Shown: positions 46,531-60,295, numbered from the stretch's first letter. The stretch: DNA of 64,000 nt from Cryptomeria japonica (GCF_030272615.1 NC_081406.1:173422861-173486860); one strand, 5' to 3'. Numbers and translations are program-made. Notes: generated by a model not told the origin, from the letters alone.

Positions 46531-48156
46531 AGGGGAAAAAGTGAGACTAAGTATGGAAACCCTAATCCCACTCTCATACACACTCATGAAATATGAAAGA
46601 GCCTATGGAGGTGACACACTTTGGGCTACTTCTTGTATGGAAGAGAGAGTCAAGGATCACCTCTTAGGGTTTCTATTCCCTTGTTGTAAATGAGAGAGAG
46701 GAATGATTTAAAAATGTGATCTAACCTAGGATGCAAGTAAGCAAGGAAACCCTAATCTGAAAATGCAGATCAAAGGACAACTTATATACTACTGAAAGTA
46801 TAGATCAGGAAGCAAAATTAGAGGTGTAATTGTGTCTGAAGTTTGAACAAAAATGTCTGGGACCAGGGTGCCACGCCACTGTTCTGATTCTGCAAGTCTG
46901 GAGCTGCAACTGACAGGATAGGTTTTGAAGCCTGCAAGACTTTGTTCTGCCAAATTTTGTTGATAGAGGGTAGGACTAGGGTACCACACCATTGTCCTTA
47001 GGGTTTCTAATGAGATCTGCACCCAAAAACTATCTATGTGTACACTTCTGGTCCCGAGACTTACAGGGATGCTCAAATTTGAACCTATACCTAAAGCTGC
47101 CAAGTAGGGTTTTGGGTGGCTATATAGGGCTTTTCCTTAGTCAAAACCCTGTGTTGGTGATTTCCACCTCCACAAATAGCCGATAATGTACTAAAAATGT
47201 GTGTGTAAGAACCTTGTATGTGTGCAAGATCCTAAAATGAATGAAAAAATCTAGAGCAGCCCTAAAGAGTAAACCCTAATTGCTTATAATTGACAAAGTA
47301 AATGTTCTAAATCCATGATGCAAAGTGATCTAAAGAATGAATATGAATCAAAATTAATCTTATGCAAAGACATGAAAACAATATGAAACCATACCCAACC
47401 CATGGAGAAGTACAAGCCAATCACCAGTCGGTGATCTCCTATTGTTCTTCTACATCTTCAAAAAGGCCCAATTGATAGAATTTTGCTTGATGAATGTTTG
47501 ATGGATTAATGTTGAATGTTGTTGAAGATTTCAAAGAACTACTCTTTCATTGCAAAGAAGGCTCCTTATGCTCCAAAAACTTGTTGCTAGATTCTTAGAA
47601 AAAGTCCACTTCAAATGAAGAAAGAGAGCTCTTAAGTATGAAGTCCTAGATCTTAATTTCATATTTAGGCCTACCTAGGATTTGAATTTCCCGCCAATAT
47701 TTTAGGGTTAAGCATTATTATATCATAGGATTATGCTCCCAAAATTTTGGGGAAAAAGTTGAGGACCATGTGCACTCCCACCATGGTCCAACCAACTTTT
47801 TACCAACTTTTCAGGGTCGTTAGATATGATGATATTAGAGTGAATCCCAAAGTTACAGCTAATTTTGAGATGTTTGATATGCGAAATGAAGCCTAAAAGC
47901 TCAAAATAGGACATAATTAGTGTTTATGATTAAATGATTTATTGAAGGAATAAAATAAAAAGGGGCACGCTTAGGGTAAAGGGCCCCCACTTTTTAATAC
48001 ATGAAGTAATGAATTATGACTTTATATTAAATTAAATTAATTAATTAAATGCTTAAAGGGAAATTATAATGCAAAATGCAAACACACTAAAGCAGGTGCT
48101 AAACTAGGTGTGAAATTGTACCACCCTAGTAAGGGTGTACAATTTACAACACTACA
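46531..48156 (-). repeat. Probable LTR of a minus-strand element related to the gag-only element
   Basis: On the minus strand it starts TGTAGTGTTGTAAATTGTAC at 48156, directly after the tract CACTAAAGTGGGGGCTAAA, the same polypurine tract used by the gag-only element. Internally, GTTGAGGACCATGTGCACTC (about 47759-47778, plus strand) echoes the GTTGCGAGGACC(G/A)TGTGCACTC word of that element. The far end is uncertain. CTACA near 46531 could be the terminus. No second copy of this LTR is in the window. Confidence 0.6.
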
Positions 48157-48600
48157 TTTAGCCCCCACTTTAGTGGTCATATGACACTACGTGCATATGT
48201 AAGCTAAAGTACAGAAAAGTAAACATTATTTGAAAAAGGATATATCCATAAGCTGTCAAACGAAGCCCCCAGTGGTATCTGCAGTACACAGTTAGAAACC
48301 ACACCCTACAAAAATACATGTTAGATCATAAAATCACCTAATGCTTACTAAGGAAGGTGATGAAATTCGTAGGTAGCTATATGCTCCCTTGTTTCAGATT
48401 GCTTATTAGTGAGGTGAAACAGGGTATCATGTTTACCACAATGAATTGTGATGAAGATTTTTATGAAGCAAGTTCACAAAAAGGCTTTATTGTTCATCCA
48501 AGCACTTTATGGAAATAATGCACAATGAGAGGATGAACTCATGATTCCAATGCCATCGAGAATGCGATAACCAGAGCTCCCTAGCTCAAGATATGAGAGA
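48157..48600 (-). other. 3' internal end of the same minus-strand element
   Basis: On the minus strand, ACCACTGGGGGCTTCG (about 48258-48273) precedes the polypurine tract at 48157-48174. The gag-only element has the same order, CCACTGGGGGCTTGG then the tract, at 35242-35363. No coding sequence survives. Confidence 0.6.
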
Positions 48601-48689
48601 TTGAAGGAAAAGTGCAGAACTTAGGGTTTTAACATAAAAACATAATGTGAAAAAGTGCATAACTCATAAATATGAAAGTGAAACTTTCA

Positions 48690-49025
48690 TTTGTCACTTT
48701 TTGACTTTTCGACACTATCCACTGCAAAGGAGCACACTTCTTAGTCAGAATGCCTTGACGTCGACCTAAGAAACCTAAATGGATAGAGATCCTACGTCGG
48801 TCTGTACTCACTGGTCGACCACTCGACGAGGTGAGTTGACCTTTCGTTGACTCTCTTTTTACTTTTTCATGTTTTCATTGATTTCAAGATTGTGATGTCA
48901 TCGCCAAGAGAAGGTCCATGCCCCCTGTCTGGGAACCTTGGGGTTCTAGGGTGCCTTGGTTCTCCATGGGCACCCTGGTCCCAAGGGGGTGCTCTGGTCC
49001 CTCTCCGAAGTGACCAGTGGCGACA
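48690..49025 (+). repeat. LTR-like fragment resembling the gag-only element LTR
   Basis: AAACCTAAATGGA (about 48772) matches the start region of the gag-only LTRs. GGCACCCTGGTCCC and GTGCTCTGGTCCCT (48967-49003) resemble their GC-rich 31-bp units. The similarity is short and the ends are undefined, so this may be a diverged LTR relic. Confidence 0.4.
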
Positions 49026-49133
49026 CGGGATCAGATGATTGAATGTTAGAATAGATAGAATGAATGCTTTGATTAGATAATGATGATGATGATGATCGAT
49101 TACTGATGATAGAATGCTTTGCTTTTATAAACA

Positions 49134-51241
49134 TTGTTGTACATCCATGAGCATAATGTTGGGCTCACCTTCCAAAGCCTCCGAGAGCAAATCCCAAGGC
49201 TGACACCAAAGGAGAGGGAGTTGCTGCACACGATGGGTTTGTGGTATGTGATGACTATGACTGCCATCAAATTCCATCCTGCGATGTTGATGGCATTGAT
49301 GGAGAGGTGGAATTCAGAAACCTTGAGATTCCTATTGCATGTGGGGGAGATGATGGTCACCCTCGAGGATGTATACCACATCTTGCACCTTCCCATCAGG
49401 GGACAACATGAGATATTGATCCGACTGCATTGAGGAGGACTATAGGAGAGAGCAAGCGTATGTTGTGGGGAGAGTGATGCTCGGTGAAATGAGGGGTCGT
49501 ATCATGGTTAGCTGGCTCCTACACCCGACTGACGAGGTTCTATTAGTGAGGTGACTCATGACTGAGACCATCGCATTATCCGTGTGCCCTAATGGACACT
49601 ACACATAAATACATGGAAGCCTTATCTACACTATCCAAGCGATGGAGAGACACATGAGGGTATACTCTTGGGTTCAGAGCATGGTTGCGCATCTCTATCA
49701 TGACCTTAGGGAGTATGTATTTGGATAGGAATATAGCCTAATGACATGCATGCTACTATAGGTGTGGATGTTTGAGCACATTACATGTACTAGGCTTGTT
49801 GGAGTCCCTATAGACTTAGTCCAAGAGCAGCTTAGGGTATTTTCTTATCCACTTACCCATGAGTGGCGATTCAGTGATCTCCTACATTGGAAATTGAGCT
49901 TAGATCGATTGATAGCAAGCAGAGTCATATGGAGACCTTACCTTAGGATGCACATGTGGGCAGGAATACACAAGCAAATGTTTTGCATGCAGAGGAACCA
50001 TCTACAAGAGGGATTTTACAACCACATAGTCATCCCCTTCTACTTTGACTGAGTCTGGTAGTAGTTTGGGTTTGAGGAGTGCATCCTACTAACGTACTTG
50101 TGTGCATTCGACACTCACACGTGAAGTTGAGGCCCAGAGCCATTCCTAGGCCTACTAGTGATGAGATCGACAACATGGATTTAGATGGGTCACATCAGGA
50201 CATTGCGATAGACTATAGAGATGATGTGGGCATGCAGCAACAGTACATCACATGGTGGGGGAGGACATACCCTAGACCCATCTTCCTAGCAGACTTCCCT
50301 AGAGGGAACCCCAGACCACAGAGACAGACGGGCGATGGAGAGGGACCCAATACATTTGAGGAGGGCTCAGATGGTCAGGCTGATGATGCAAGAGAGCAGG
50401 AGGCAAGTGGAGATGAAGATGATCCTGATGCTGGAGAGGGAGATCAAGATGGAGATGATGAGGAGGACGAAGAGGAGGTAAAGGAGGAGGACAAGGAGGA
50501 CAAGGAGGAGGACAAGGAGGAGAATGAGGAGAATAAGGAGGAGGATGAATCAGATGTAGTTCCTCATCACTCTGGGGATTACACCATAGCATTAGATCCA
50601 CTGAGCCTCCCATCATAGGCAGAGAAGGACCATATAAGGGGTCCTGATTCTACTCCCCATCATCCCATTCCCACTGTACAGAGATAGTATAAGCATGGAG
50701 AGCCTATTGGGTCCCAGTCTCAAGCGATCTCTTTCCACGATCCCTACTAGCGAGAGAGAGATCTAGGTAAGGTGTTTCAATGTTGTTTGATTTATGTATC
50801 TTACTTTTTTTAATTTGATGATATAAAATGTTACTGATAAAAATTTCTCTCTTTCTTTGCAGCTATTGTCCAAGAGTGGCGCTCTCTTATTCAGAATGCA
50901 ATGCTAGACCTCATCGTGACTGCACACATTCTGAGTTCCTCGCAAACAATGCATAGATCACAGAGGAGTGTAGGATGCTATGAGGATCTATTCACCCCTC
51001 TTCAGATGGAGATGGAGGTCCTGCGAGAGAGATTACATCAACAGATCACAATCTAGCAACGTCGCAGATAGAGGCAACAACATACCATAGGATTATGATG
51101 GAGAGGGATCACAGAAGCTCCTCATGGAGTCACTCATGGTCTGTATCGTGATACACACCCATGGGCCCACCTCCACGGCCAAATCAGGAGGGGACATCTA
51201 GCCACCATCCTCCAGCTACTAGTCCTAGGGATAGGAGATGA
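49134..51241 (+). pseudogene. Plant mobile domain (PMD) protein gene, degenerate
   Basis: From 49134: LYIHEHNVGLTFQSL, then LMALMERWNSETLRFLLHVG, EMMVTLEDVYHILHLPIRG, the signature of the plant mobile domain shared by MAIN/MAIL proteins and by transposon-carried copies. After a frame change near 49430, YSWVQSMVAHLYHDLREYVFG (about 49660-49725) and VWMFEHI (49762) continue the domain. FSDLLHWKLSLDRLIASRVIW (about 49878-49940) follows. The C-terminal region (50079-50618) is strongly acidic, with Glu/Asp/Lys runs at 50420-50550. An intron is likely at 50767-50862 (AG|GTAAGG...TTTGCAG), after which MLDLIVTAHILSSSQ reads on. Stops and frame shifts mark it as a pseudogene. PMD genes are often carried by transposons, and no catalytic transposase is visible beside it. 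Confidence 0.82.
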
Positions 51242-51808
51242 CCTTGTTGTATTATGAGACATTTTTGTTGATGTATATGTTATAACACTCATGGATATGT
51301 ATTTATTTACACTCATGTTATATCTCAAACATGTTATTTTAATGCTTAAACAATGTATACATTGCTTAGATTAAAAGTAACACACTTGTTGGTGAACATG
51401 TATGTCTAATTTAAATCTCCATGTGATTGATTTCTCAATGTTCATGATTAAATTGATACATTTGTGACTTAATTAAATAACTAAGTATTTAATTAAATGG
51501 TACTTTGATGGTGTAAAAGAAGAATGTGCTAGGCTTAAGAACTATATGACTAATGTGATTTAATGAACTCTAATTAAACACGACATGATATAATTCTACC
51601 TAACACATAAGAAATTGTATAACATGCTAGCACATATAAAATGTAAATCTATTACAATTTACATAAATGAGTCTAAGACAAACAATAAAGTAAAGAGACA
51701 TGCTTGTCAAGAATGAAGTAATGTAGACTAAACAAGATAACATCATTTAATCGCACATACTTTAATGAAGATATGCTAACATATTATCCAATTTTGAAGA
51801 AAGAAAAG

Positions 51809-51811
<3 letters not shown>
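51242..51811. other. AT-rich noncoding sequence
   Basis: Downstream of the PMD gene. TTAATTAAAT words recur. I see no gene or paired repeat. Confidence 0.5.

Positions 51812-51861
<50 letters not shown>
51812..51861 (+). repeat. (AG)n microsatellite
   Basis: An uninterrupted AG run of about 50 bp, lying just beyond the stop codon of the gypsy pol fragment (minus strand). Confidence 0.97.
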
Positions 51862-51865
<4 letters not shown>

Positions 51866-51866
<1 letters not shown>

Positions 51867-53265
51867 TAAGCATAGTATCTACAAAGGTGCATAACATTTA
51901 TAGGTTCCTTGAGAGGTGTACCTTCCACATCTGCTATCTTGTAAGCACCTGATCCATAGACTTCAACAACAATGTATGGTCCAAACCAAGTAGGGCTGAA
52001 TTTTCCTTTCTCCTCGGTTAAAGCATTCACATTACGCTGATTCTCCTAAAGCACTAGATCACCGACCAAGAAGGAATGTTGAATAAATTTATCATTATTG
52101 CTCCTTCACAGAGTTTTATGATATACTTGAATATTCTCAAGAGCGTTTATACGCCATTCATCAAGCATCTCAAGTTGTCGAAGTCTTTGTTCTCTATAAG
52201 AATCATCATCCACTATACCCCTTAGAGAAACTCTCAAAGAAGGAATTTCTAACTCTAAAAGCATAATGGCATCAGCAACATAAACAAGATTATAAGGAGT
52301 ATAACTCATAGCAACACGTACACTTGTCCGATAGGCCCAAAGAGCATAGGTTAATTGACTATGCCAATCCTTACGATGCTTGTTTACAGTCTTTCGAAGA
52401 ATCTTTTCAATTATCCTATTTGAAGACTCAACTTGACTATTTGATTGAGGATAGTAAGGTGTAGAAAATTTATCTTGAATATGATATTTCTTGAGAAACT
52501 TCTTCACATCCTTATTTTTAAATGGTTTTCCATTATCTGAAACTAAGGTGGAAGGTATTCCAAATCGGGGAATAATGTTTTACAAAATGAATTGACAAAT
52601 TACTTCAGCGGTAGTGGATCGAAGAGGAACAACTTCCACCCACTTCATAAAGTAATCGGTTACATTTACGATGAATGTATGTCCTTGAGATGGAGGAGAT
52701 ATTTTACCAATAAGATCCACACACCATGTAGAAAAGGGCAAAGATACAACTTGAGATCAAAATTAATTGGGTAGGGGCATGGATCAAATTGCTATGCTGC
52801 TGACACTGATGACATTTCTTAACAAACTCTAAGGAATCCTTTTCCATAGCCTGCCAATAATATCCCATTCAGGGCAATCTCTGAAATAAGTATCTACCCC
52901 CAAAATGCCCCCCACAAGCACCTGAATGTGCTTCCTCAAGGGCAATAGGGATTTCGACTTTGTTGAGACAACGGAGGAGAAGACCATTATAAGCCCTCCT
53001 ATAAAAAATGTTAGAAAGGATAATGATCTTGTGGCCAATTTGTGAATCCTAGCCCTAGAATTTTTATTCATAGAGTCAAGAAAGGTACCATTAGTCAAAT
53101 ATCTCACGATATGTGAGTACCATTCATCAGAATTAATAATGCAACAATACGCCACATCACTAAAATTATCAGCAATAGTCAGGGTAGTGAGGTTGTGAAT
53201 AGTGAATTTAAGATCTACCAAGGGGTCTTCTAAAGACACTAGAGAGGCTACACACGTCATCACAT
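51866..53265 (-). pseudogene. Ty3/gypsy pol 3' end: RNase H end and integrase (TAT/Athila-like)
   Basis: Minus strand. 53263-52829 contains RARIHKLATRSLSF and a damaged His/Cys region (LLPLRKHIQVLVGGILG), the integrase zinc-finger area. The core reads RFGIPSTLVSDNGKPF (about 52575-52530), then STPYYPQSNSQVESSNRIIE (52462-52403), holding the second Asp and the Glu of the triad. The C-terminal module reads FSPTWFGPYIVVEVYGSGAY (about 52000-51940), the GPY/F motif, and ends NVMHLCRYYA before the TAG at 51866. Stops and a frame change separate the parts. Sequence upstream of 53265 (RT) is replaced by the conserved terminus at 53288. Confidence 0.88.
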
Positions 53266-53287
53266 TAGCGTGTCAATTATGGGTATG

Positions 53288-53316
53288 TGCAAGATCATGG
53301 GGGGCCAAAAAGTGGC
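53288..53316 (+). repeat. Conserved element terminus, copy 2
   Basis: TGCAAGATCATGGGGGGCC continuing through AAAAAGTGGC. It differs by one base from the minus-strand word at 14340-14368. It abuts gypsy pol sequence here and LINE sequence there. Confidence 0.72.
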
Positions 53317-53740
53317 AATGGAGAAAAAAATGAGTTTTCAACCTTTCCAAATACGCCAAAATCCGCTTTGACTTTTTGTTTGGGTCAGGCAAAATTTGAA
53401 TTTTTTTTGGTAATACCAAACCAAATCGGATATCCAATATTATCGGATATCCGATTTGTGATGTCACTATTGTGATATCATACTTTTCAAATCGGATATC
53501 CGATTTTATCAACATACAAAATATAGTTTAGTAAAATGGGCATAACTTTTGCGTTTCTTATCTAAATTTTAATTTTTTATAGGCGTTGGAAAGGTAATTC
53601 ATAGACCTATCAAATGGATAAGGTAGTTTCATGATATTATAGACCAAAAATTAATTTTAATCATTTGAAGTTAGTCCTTCAATTTTAAAACTTTAAATAC
53701 TCACAAATTTTGCATACAAAGTCTCATTTTTTTTTCCTAT
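53317..53740 (+). other. Subterminal region with an 18-bp perfect palindrome
   Basis: CTTTGACTTTTTGTTTGGG (near 53368) matches the subterminal region of the gene B element. AAATCGGATATCC and ATCGGATATCCGATTT lie at 53423-53456, and AAATCGGATATCCGATTT, a perfect 18-bp palindrome, at 53489-53506. After about 53520 the sequence is AT-rich with no gene, so this copy has no recognisable coding region. Confidence 0.65.
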
Positions 53741-54818
53741 CACCTCCTTTATCTATCACTTGTCTATCTATACTTATATAATATATTTTATATCTCTTTC
53801 TTCTCTACTTATGTCACTTATTTTTGCATTCCATGTAGATAAATAAATTCCCAAGTTACATGCATCTCTGCATGTATCTCCATCTGTCTATTCATTTCTC
53901 TCCCTCTCCCACTCCATCATTGTCACTCCTTATTTCTATATTTCTCTCTAATAATCTCTCTTCTCTCTATTTATCTCCCTATTTTACCTTATCCTACCTA
54001 TACTTATATATTACTTGTCTCTATCACCTCCTTTCTCTCCCTATCTTGTCCCCTCTCTCTCTCTATCCCTATAGATATATCTTCATGTATATTTATATCC
54101 CTAAATCTCTAAATCTCACTTATTCACTCCATCTCTCTCTCCATTTGTCTTACTCTCTCTATCATGTTCTTTCCATATCTATCTCTATCTCCATCTTCAC
54201 ATCTCCATCTCTTTCCTTATCAATCTCTTTTTTTATATGTTTCTCTATCTTTATATATATTCCTCTATACATGATTAATCTACTTCTCTGTCTCTTCCTC
54301 TATCACCCTCTTGAAGTATATTTCCCTTTCTTTACTTTTATCTCTTTATTTACCCCATCTTTATATATCTTTTTCTCTCTCCCTCTATATCTATCCCTAT
54401 CTATAATCTTTTTCTCTCTTTCTCACTCTCTTGCACTAGCTATATATCTCTATCTATCAATATTTCTCTTTCTTTATATCTCTCTATCTCTTCCTTTTTT
54501 ATCTCTCTCTTTACCCCTCTCTATCCATTTTTCTCCATCTCTTCATATATTTATATTTGTCTTTACCTCTCTCTTTCTCTATATCTATTCACCTCCATCT
54601 CCCTTTATCTTCATTTTTTATCTCTATCTTCCTCTCTCCTTTTCAATATCTAGATATATCTACCTCTTTCTATCCATCCTTGTCCTTTAGTTTTTCTCCC
54701 TCTCACTTCATACTCCTTAATATGTATATCTTTATTTATGCCCTTGTCCTTTAGTTCTTTTCCCTCTCTTTAGTTCTTCATCTCTCTTCGCCCTTATATC
54801 TCTCCTTATTTGAAAATT
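53741..54818 (+). repeat. Long pyrimidine-rich tract
   Basis: More than 1 kb of TCTCTATCTC, CTCCATCTC and TATATCT words. Its open frame of 276 codons (53860-54690) is Leu/Ser/Ile/Phe/Tyr low complexity and not a membrane protein gene. It directly precedes satellite array 2. Confidence 0.9.
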
Positions 54819-54824
54819 AATATA

Positions 54825-57800
54825 TATGGTCTCCTAAGGGGTTATATCATGTCCTAAGGGGTCATAGAATATCATATGACCCCTTAGGACACAGTATGAC
54901 CCCTAACGACACCATATGGTCTCCTAAGGGGTCATATGGTGTCAAAAGGGGTCATAAAACACCATATGACCCCTTAAGACACAATAAGACCCCTAATGAC
55001 ACCATATGGTGTCCTAAGGGGTCATAAGACACCAAATGACCTCGTAGGACACCATACAACCCTTAATGACACAATGTGGCATCCTAAAGGGTCATATGGT
55101 GTCCTAAGGGGTCATAGGACACCATATGATCCCTTAGGACACCATACGACCCATAGCACCATATATTGTCCCAAGGGGTCATATGGTGTCTTAAGGGGTC
55201 AAAGAATGTCATATGACCAATTAGGACACAATACGAGCCATGACGACACCTAAGGGTTCATATAGTGTCATAAGGGGTCATAAGACACTATATGACCCCT
55301 TATAACACCATATGATCCCTTACGACACCATATGACCCCTTATAACACAAGAATACCCATAACGACACAATATGGTGTCCTTAGGGGTCATATGATGTCA
55401 GGAGACACCATATGACCCCTTAGGACACAATATGACCCCTAATGATACCTAAGGGGTCATATGGTGTCCTAAGGGGTTATCTGATGTCCTAGGAAACTTT
55501 ACGACATAATATGACCCCTTAGCACACCATACAACCCCTAATGACACCATATGGTGTCCTAAGGGCTCGTAGGACACCATATGACATGTTAGGACACAAT
55601 ATGACCCCTAACAACACCTAAGGGGTCATAATGTGTCCTAAGGGATCATATGACACCATATGACCCCTAACGACACTATATGGTGTCTTCAGGGGTTATA
55701 TTGTGTCCTAAGGGTTCATAGGAAACCATATGACCTGTAACAACACAAAATGACACCTAACGATACCTAAGGGGTCATATGGTGTTTTAAGGGGTCATAG
55801 AACACAATATGACCCCTTAGCACACCATACAACCCCTAATGACACTATATGGTGTCCTAAGGGGTCATAGAACACCATATGACCCCTTAGGACACCATAG
55901 ATGCATACTGATACTTTATGGTGTCCTAAGGGGTCATAGGACACCACATGACCCCTTAGGAGACCATATGACCCATAAAAACATAATATGGTGTCCTAGA
56001 GGGTCATAGAACACCATACGACACCTTAGAACACCATACGACCCATAACAATGCCATCTTGTGTCTGAAGGGGTCATAAGACACAATATTACCCCTTAGG
56101 ACATAATATGACCCTTAACGATGTCATATAGTGTCCCAATGGGTCATAGGACACAATATGACCCCTTAGGACATCATACGACATCATACCACCCTTTACG
56201 ACACCATATGGTGTCCTAAGGGGTCATATAGTATCCTAAGGGGTCATATAACACCATATGACCCCTTAGAACACAAGAAGACCCATAACAACATGATATG
56301 GTGTCCTAAGGAGTTATATGGTGTCATGAGACACCGTATGACCCCTTAGGAAACAATATGACCCCTAACGATACCTAAGGGGTCATATGGTGTCCTACGG
56401 GTTATATGATGTCCTAGGAACCTTTAGGACACAATATGACCCCTTAGCACACCATACAAGCCCTAATGACACCATATGGTGTCTTAAGGGGTTGTTGGGA
56501 ACCATATAACCCGTTAGGACACAATATGACCCCTAACAACACCTAATGGGTCATATCATATCTTAAGGGGTCATATAACACCATATGACCCCTTATAACA
56601 CAAAAAACCTCATAACAACATGATATGGTGTCCTAAGGGGTCATATGGTGTCAGGAGACACCATATGACCCCTTAGGACACAATATGACCCCTAACGATA
56701 CCAAAGGGTTCATATGGTGTCCTAAGGGGTTATATGATGTCCTAGGAACCTTTAGGACACAATATGACCCCTTAGCACACCATACAACCCCTAACAACAC
56801 CATATGGTTTCCTAAGGGGTCGCAGGACACCATATGACCCATTAGGACACAATATGACCCCCAACAACACTTAAGGGGTCATATTGTGCCGTAAGGGGTC
56901 ATTGGACACCATATTACCCCTAAGGACACTATATGGTGTCTTGTGACCCCTTAGAACACCATATGACCCCTTAGGTATTGTTAGGTGTCATTTTGTGTTG
57001 TTAGGGGTCATATTGTGTCCTAATGGGTCATAGGACACCATATGACCCCTAACAACACAAAATGACACCTAACAATACCTAAGGGGTCATATGGTGTTCT
57101 AAGGGGTCACAAGACACCATTTGACCGCTTAGCACACCATGTGACCCCTAATGACACCATATGGTGTCCTAAGGAGTCATATGGTGTCCTAAGGGGTCAT
57201 AGAACACCATATGACCCCTTAGGACACCATACGATGCATAATGACATTATATGGTGTCCTAAGGGGTCATAGGACACCCTATGACCCCTTAGAGGACCAT
57301 ACAACCCATAACAACATAATATGGTGTCCTAGAGGGTCATAGAACACCATATGATCCCTTAGAACACCATACAACCCATAACGACACCATGTGGTGTCTT
57401 AAGGGGTCATAGGACATCATTTGACCCCTTAGCACACCATATGACCCCTAATGACACCATATGGTGTTCTAAGGAGTCATATGGTGTCCTAAGGGGTCAT
57501 AGAACACCATATGACCCCTAAGGACACCATACGATGCATAATGACACTATATGGTGTCCTAAGAGGTCATGGGACACCATATGACCCCTTAGAGGACTAT
57601 ACAACCCATAACAACATAATATGGTGTCTTAGAGGGTAATAGAACACCATATGACCCCTTAGAACACCATACAACCCATAACGACACCATGTGGTATCTT
57701 AAGGGGTCATAAGACACAATATTACCCCTTAGGACATAATATGACCCCTAACAACGTCATATAGTGTCCTAAGGGGTCATAGGACACCATATGACCCCTT

Positions 57801-60290
57801 AGGACACCATACAACCCCTTGCAACACCATACCACCCTTTACGACACCATATGGTTTGACCCCTTAGAACACACGAAGACCTATAACCACATGATATTGT
57901 GTCCTAAGGGGTCATATGGTGTCATCAGACACCATATGACTCCTTAGGACACAATATCACCCCTAACAATACCTAAGGGGTCATATGGTGTCCTAAGGGG
58001 TTATATCATGTCCTAGGAACCTTTAGAACAAAATATGACCCCTTAGCACACCATACAACCCCTAACGACACCATATGTTCTCCTAAGGGGTTGTAGGACA
58101 CCATATAACCCGTTAGGATATAATATGACCCCTAACAAAACTTAAGGGGTCATAGGACACCATATGACCCCTAAGGACATTGCATGGTGTACTAAGGGGT
58201 CATATTGTGTGCTAAGGGGTCATAGGACACCATATGACCCCTTAGCACTCCATATGACCCCTAATGACACCATATGGTGTCTTAAGGGATCATATGGTGT
58301 CCTAAGGGGTCATACAATACCATATGACCCATTAGGACACCATACGATGCATAATGACACCATATGGTGTCCTAAGGGGTCATAGGACACTATATGACTC
58401 CTTAGGAGACCATACGACCCATAAAAACATAATATGATGTCCTCGATGGTCATAGAACACCATATGACCCCTTACAACACCATACAACATATAACGACAC
58501 CATGTGGTGTCCTAAGGGGTCATAAGACACAATATGACCCCTTAGGACATAATATGACCCCTAACAACATTATATAATGTCCTAAGGGGTCATACAAAAC
58601 CATATGACCCCATAGAACACCATATGACCCCTTAGAACACCATACGACCCTTTACAACACCGTATGGTGTCCTAAGACATCATATGGTATCCTAAGGGGT
58701 CATATAAAACCATATGACCCCTTAGAACACCATATAACCCCTTAGAACATAAGAAGACCCATATCAACATGATATGGTGTCCTAAGGGGTCATACGGTGT
58801 CATGAGACACCATATGACCCCTTAGGACACAATATGACCCCTAACGATATCTAAGGGGTCATATGATGTCCTGAGAGGTTATATGATGTCCTAGGAATCT
58901 TTAGGACACAATATGACCCCTTAGCACACCATACAATCCCAAACAACACCATATGGTGTCCTAAGGGGTTGTAGGACACTATATGACCTGTTAGGACACA
59001 ATATGACCCCTAACAACACCTAAGGGGTCATATTGTGTCCTAAGGGGTCATAAGACATCATATGATGCCTAACGACATAAAATGACGCCTAACGATACCT
59101 AAGGGGTCATATGGTGTTATAAACGGTCATATGACACTATATGAACCCTTAGCACACTATACGACCCTTAATGACACCATATGGTGTCCCAAGGGGTAAT
59201 AGAACACCATATGACCCCTTAGGAAACCATACAACGCATAATGAAACCATATGGTGTCCTAAGCAGTCATAGGACACCGTATGACCCCTTAGGAGACCAT
59301 ACAACCCATAACGACATAAAATTGGTGTCCTAAGGGGTCATAGAACACCATATGACCCCTTAGAAGACCATATGACCCATAACGACACCATGTGGTGTCC
59401 TAAGGGGTCATAAGACATAATATGACCCCTTAGGACATAATATGACCCCTAACGACATCATATAGTGTTCTAAGGGGTCATAGGACACCATACGACACAT
59501 AACAACACCAAATGGTATCCTAAGGGATCATATTGTGTCCTAAGCTGTCATAGGACACCATACGACCCATAACACCATATTGTCTCCAAGCATATGGTAT
59601 CCTAAGGGGTCATACGACACCATATGACCCATTAGGACACAATAAGACCCTTGATGACACCTAATGGGTCATCTAATGTCCTAAGGGTTCATAGGACACT
59701 ATATGACCCCTTAGGACACCATACGAGTCCTTGCGATGCCATATGGTGTCCCAAGGTATCGTATAGTATGCTAAGGGGTCATATAATGTCCTAAGGGGTC
59801 ATTTGGTGTCCTAAGGGGTTATAGAACACCATATGACCCCTTAGGACACCATGAGACACATAACGACACCATATGATGTCCTAAGGGGTCATTTGATGTC
59901 CTAAAGGGTCATGGGACACCATATGACCTCTTACGACATAGTATGAACCCTAATAAAACCTAATGGATCATATGGTGTCTAAGGGGTCATACGATGTCTT
60001 GTGACCCCTTAGAACACAATATGACCCCTCGACACACCATACAACCCCCAACGACACCATATGACCCGTTCAGACACAATATGACCCCTAACAATACCTA
60101 AGGGGTCATATGGTGTCCTAAGGGGGCATAGGATACCATATGACCCCTTAACACACCATACGACTTGTAATGACACCATAGGGTGTCCTAAAGGCTCATA
60201 GAACACCAAATGACCCCTTAGGACACCATAAGACTTATAACAACATCATATGGTGTCCTAAAGGTTCATGAGACACAATATGACTCTTTA
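54825..60290. repeat. Satellite-like array 2 (5.4 kb)
   Basis: It is the same word family as array 1: AAGGGGTCATATGGTGTCC and its inverse GGACACCATATGACCCC, alternating, with CACAATATGACCCC variants. The landmark TCA(G/T)(G/C)AGACACC lies at about 55398, 56324, 56651, 57922 and 58800, followed each time about 90 to 100 bp later by CTAGGAA(C/A/T)CTTTA or similar. The order of landmarks is conserved but the spacing (about 0.93, 0.33, 1.27 and 0.88 kb) is not, so larger segments have been duplicated and rearranged. Short open frames are products of the repeat. Confidence 0.92.
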
Positions 60291-60295
60291 GGACT

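Noticed and set aside
50299-50616. Pro/His-rich minus-strand frame of 105 codons
   Set aside because: It is the shadow of the acidic Glu/Asp region of the PMD gene.
53860-54690. 276-codon open frame that looks like a multi-pass membrane protein
   Set aside because: It is a translation of CT-rich simple sequence giving Leu/Ser/Ile/Phe/Tyr. No start context or domain supports it.
54825-60290. CRISPR-like regular repeats
   Set aside because: The intervals between landmarks are themselves variants of the same unit, in both orientations, with no unique spacers. The context is a plant genome.
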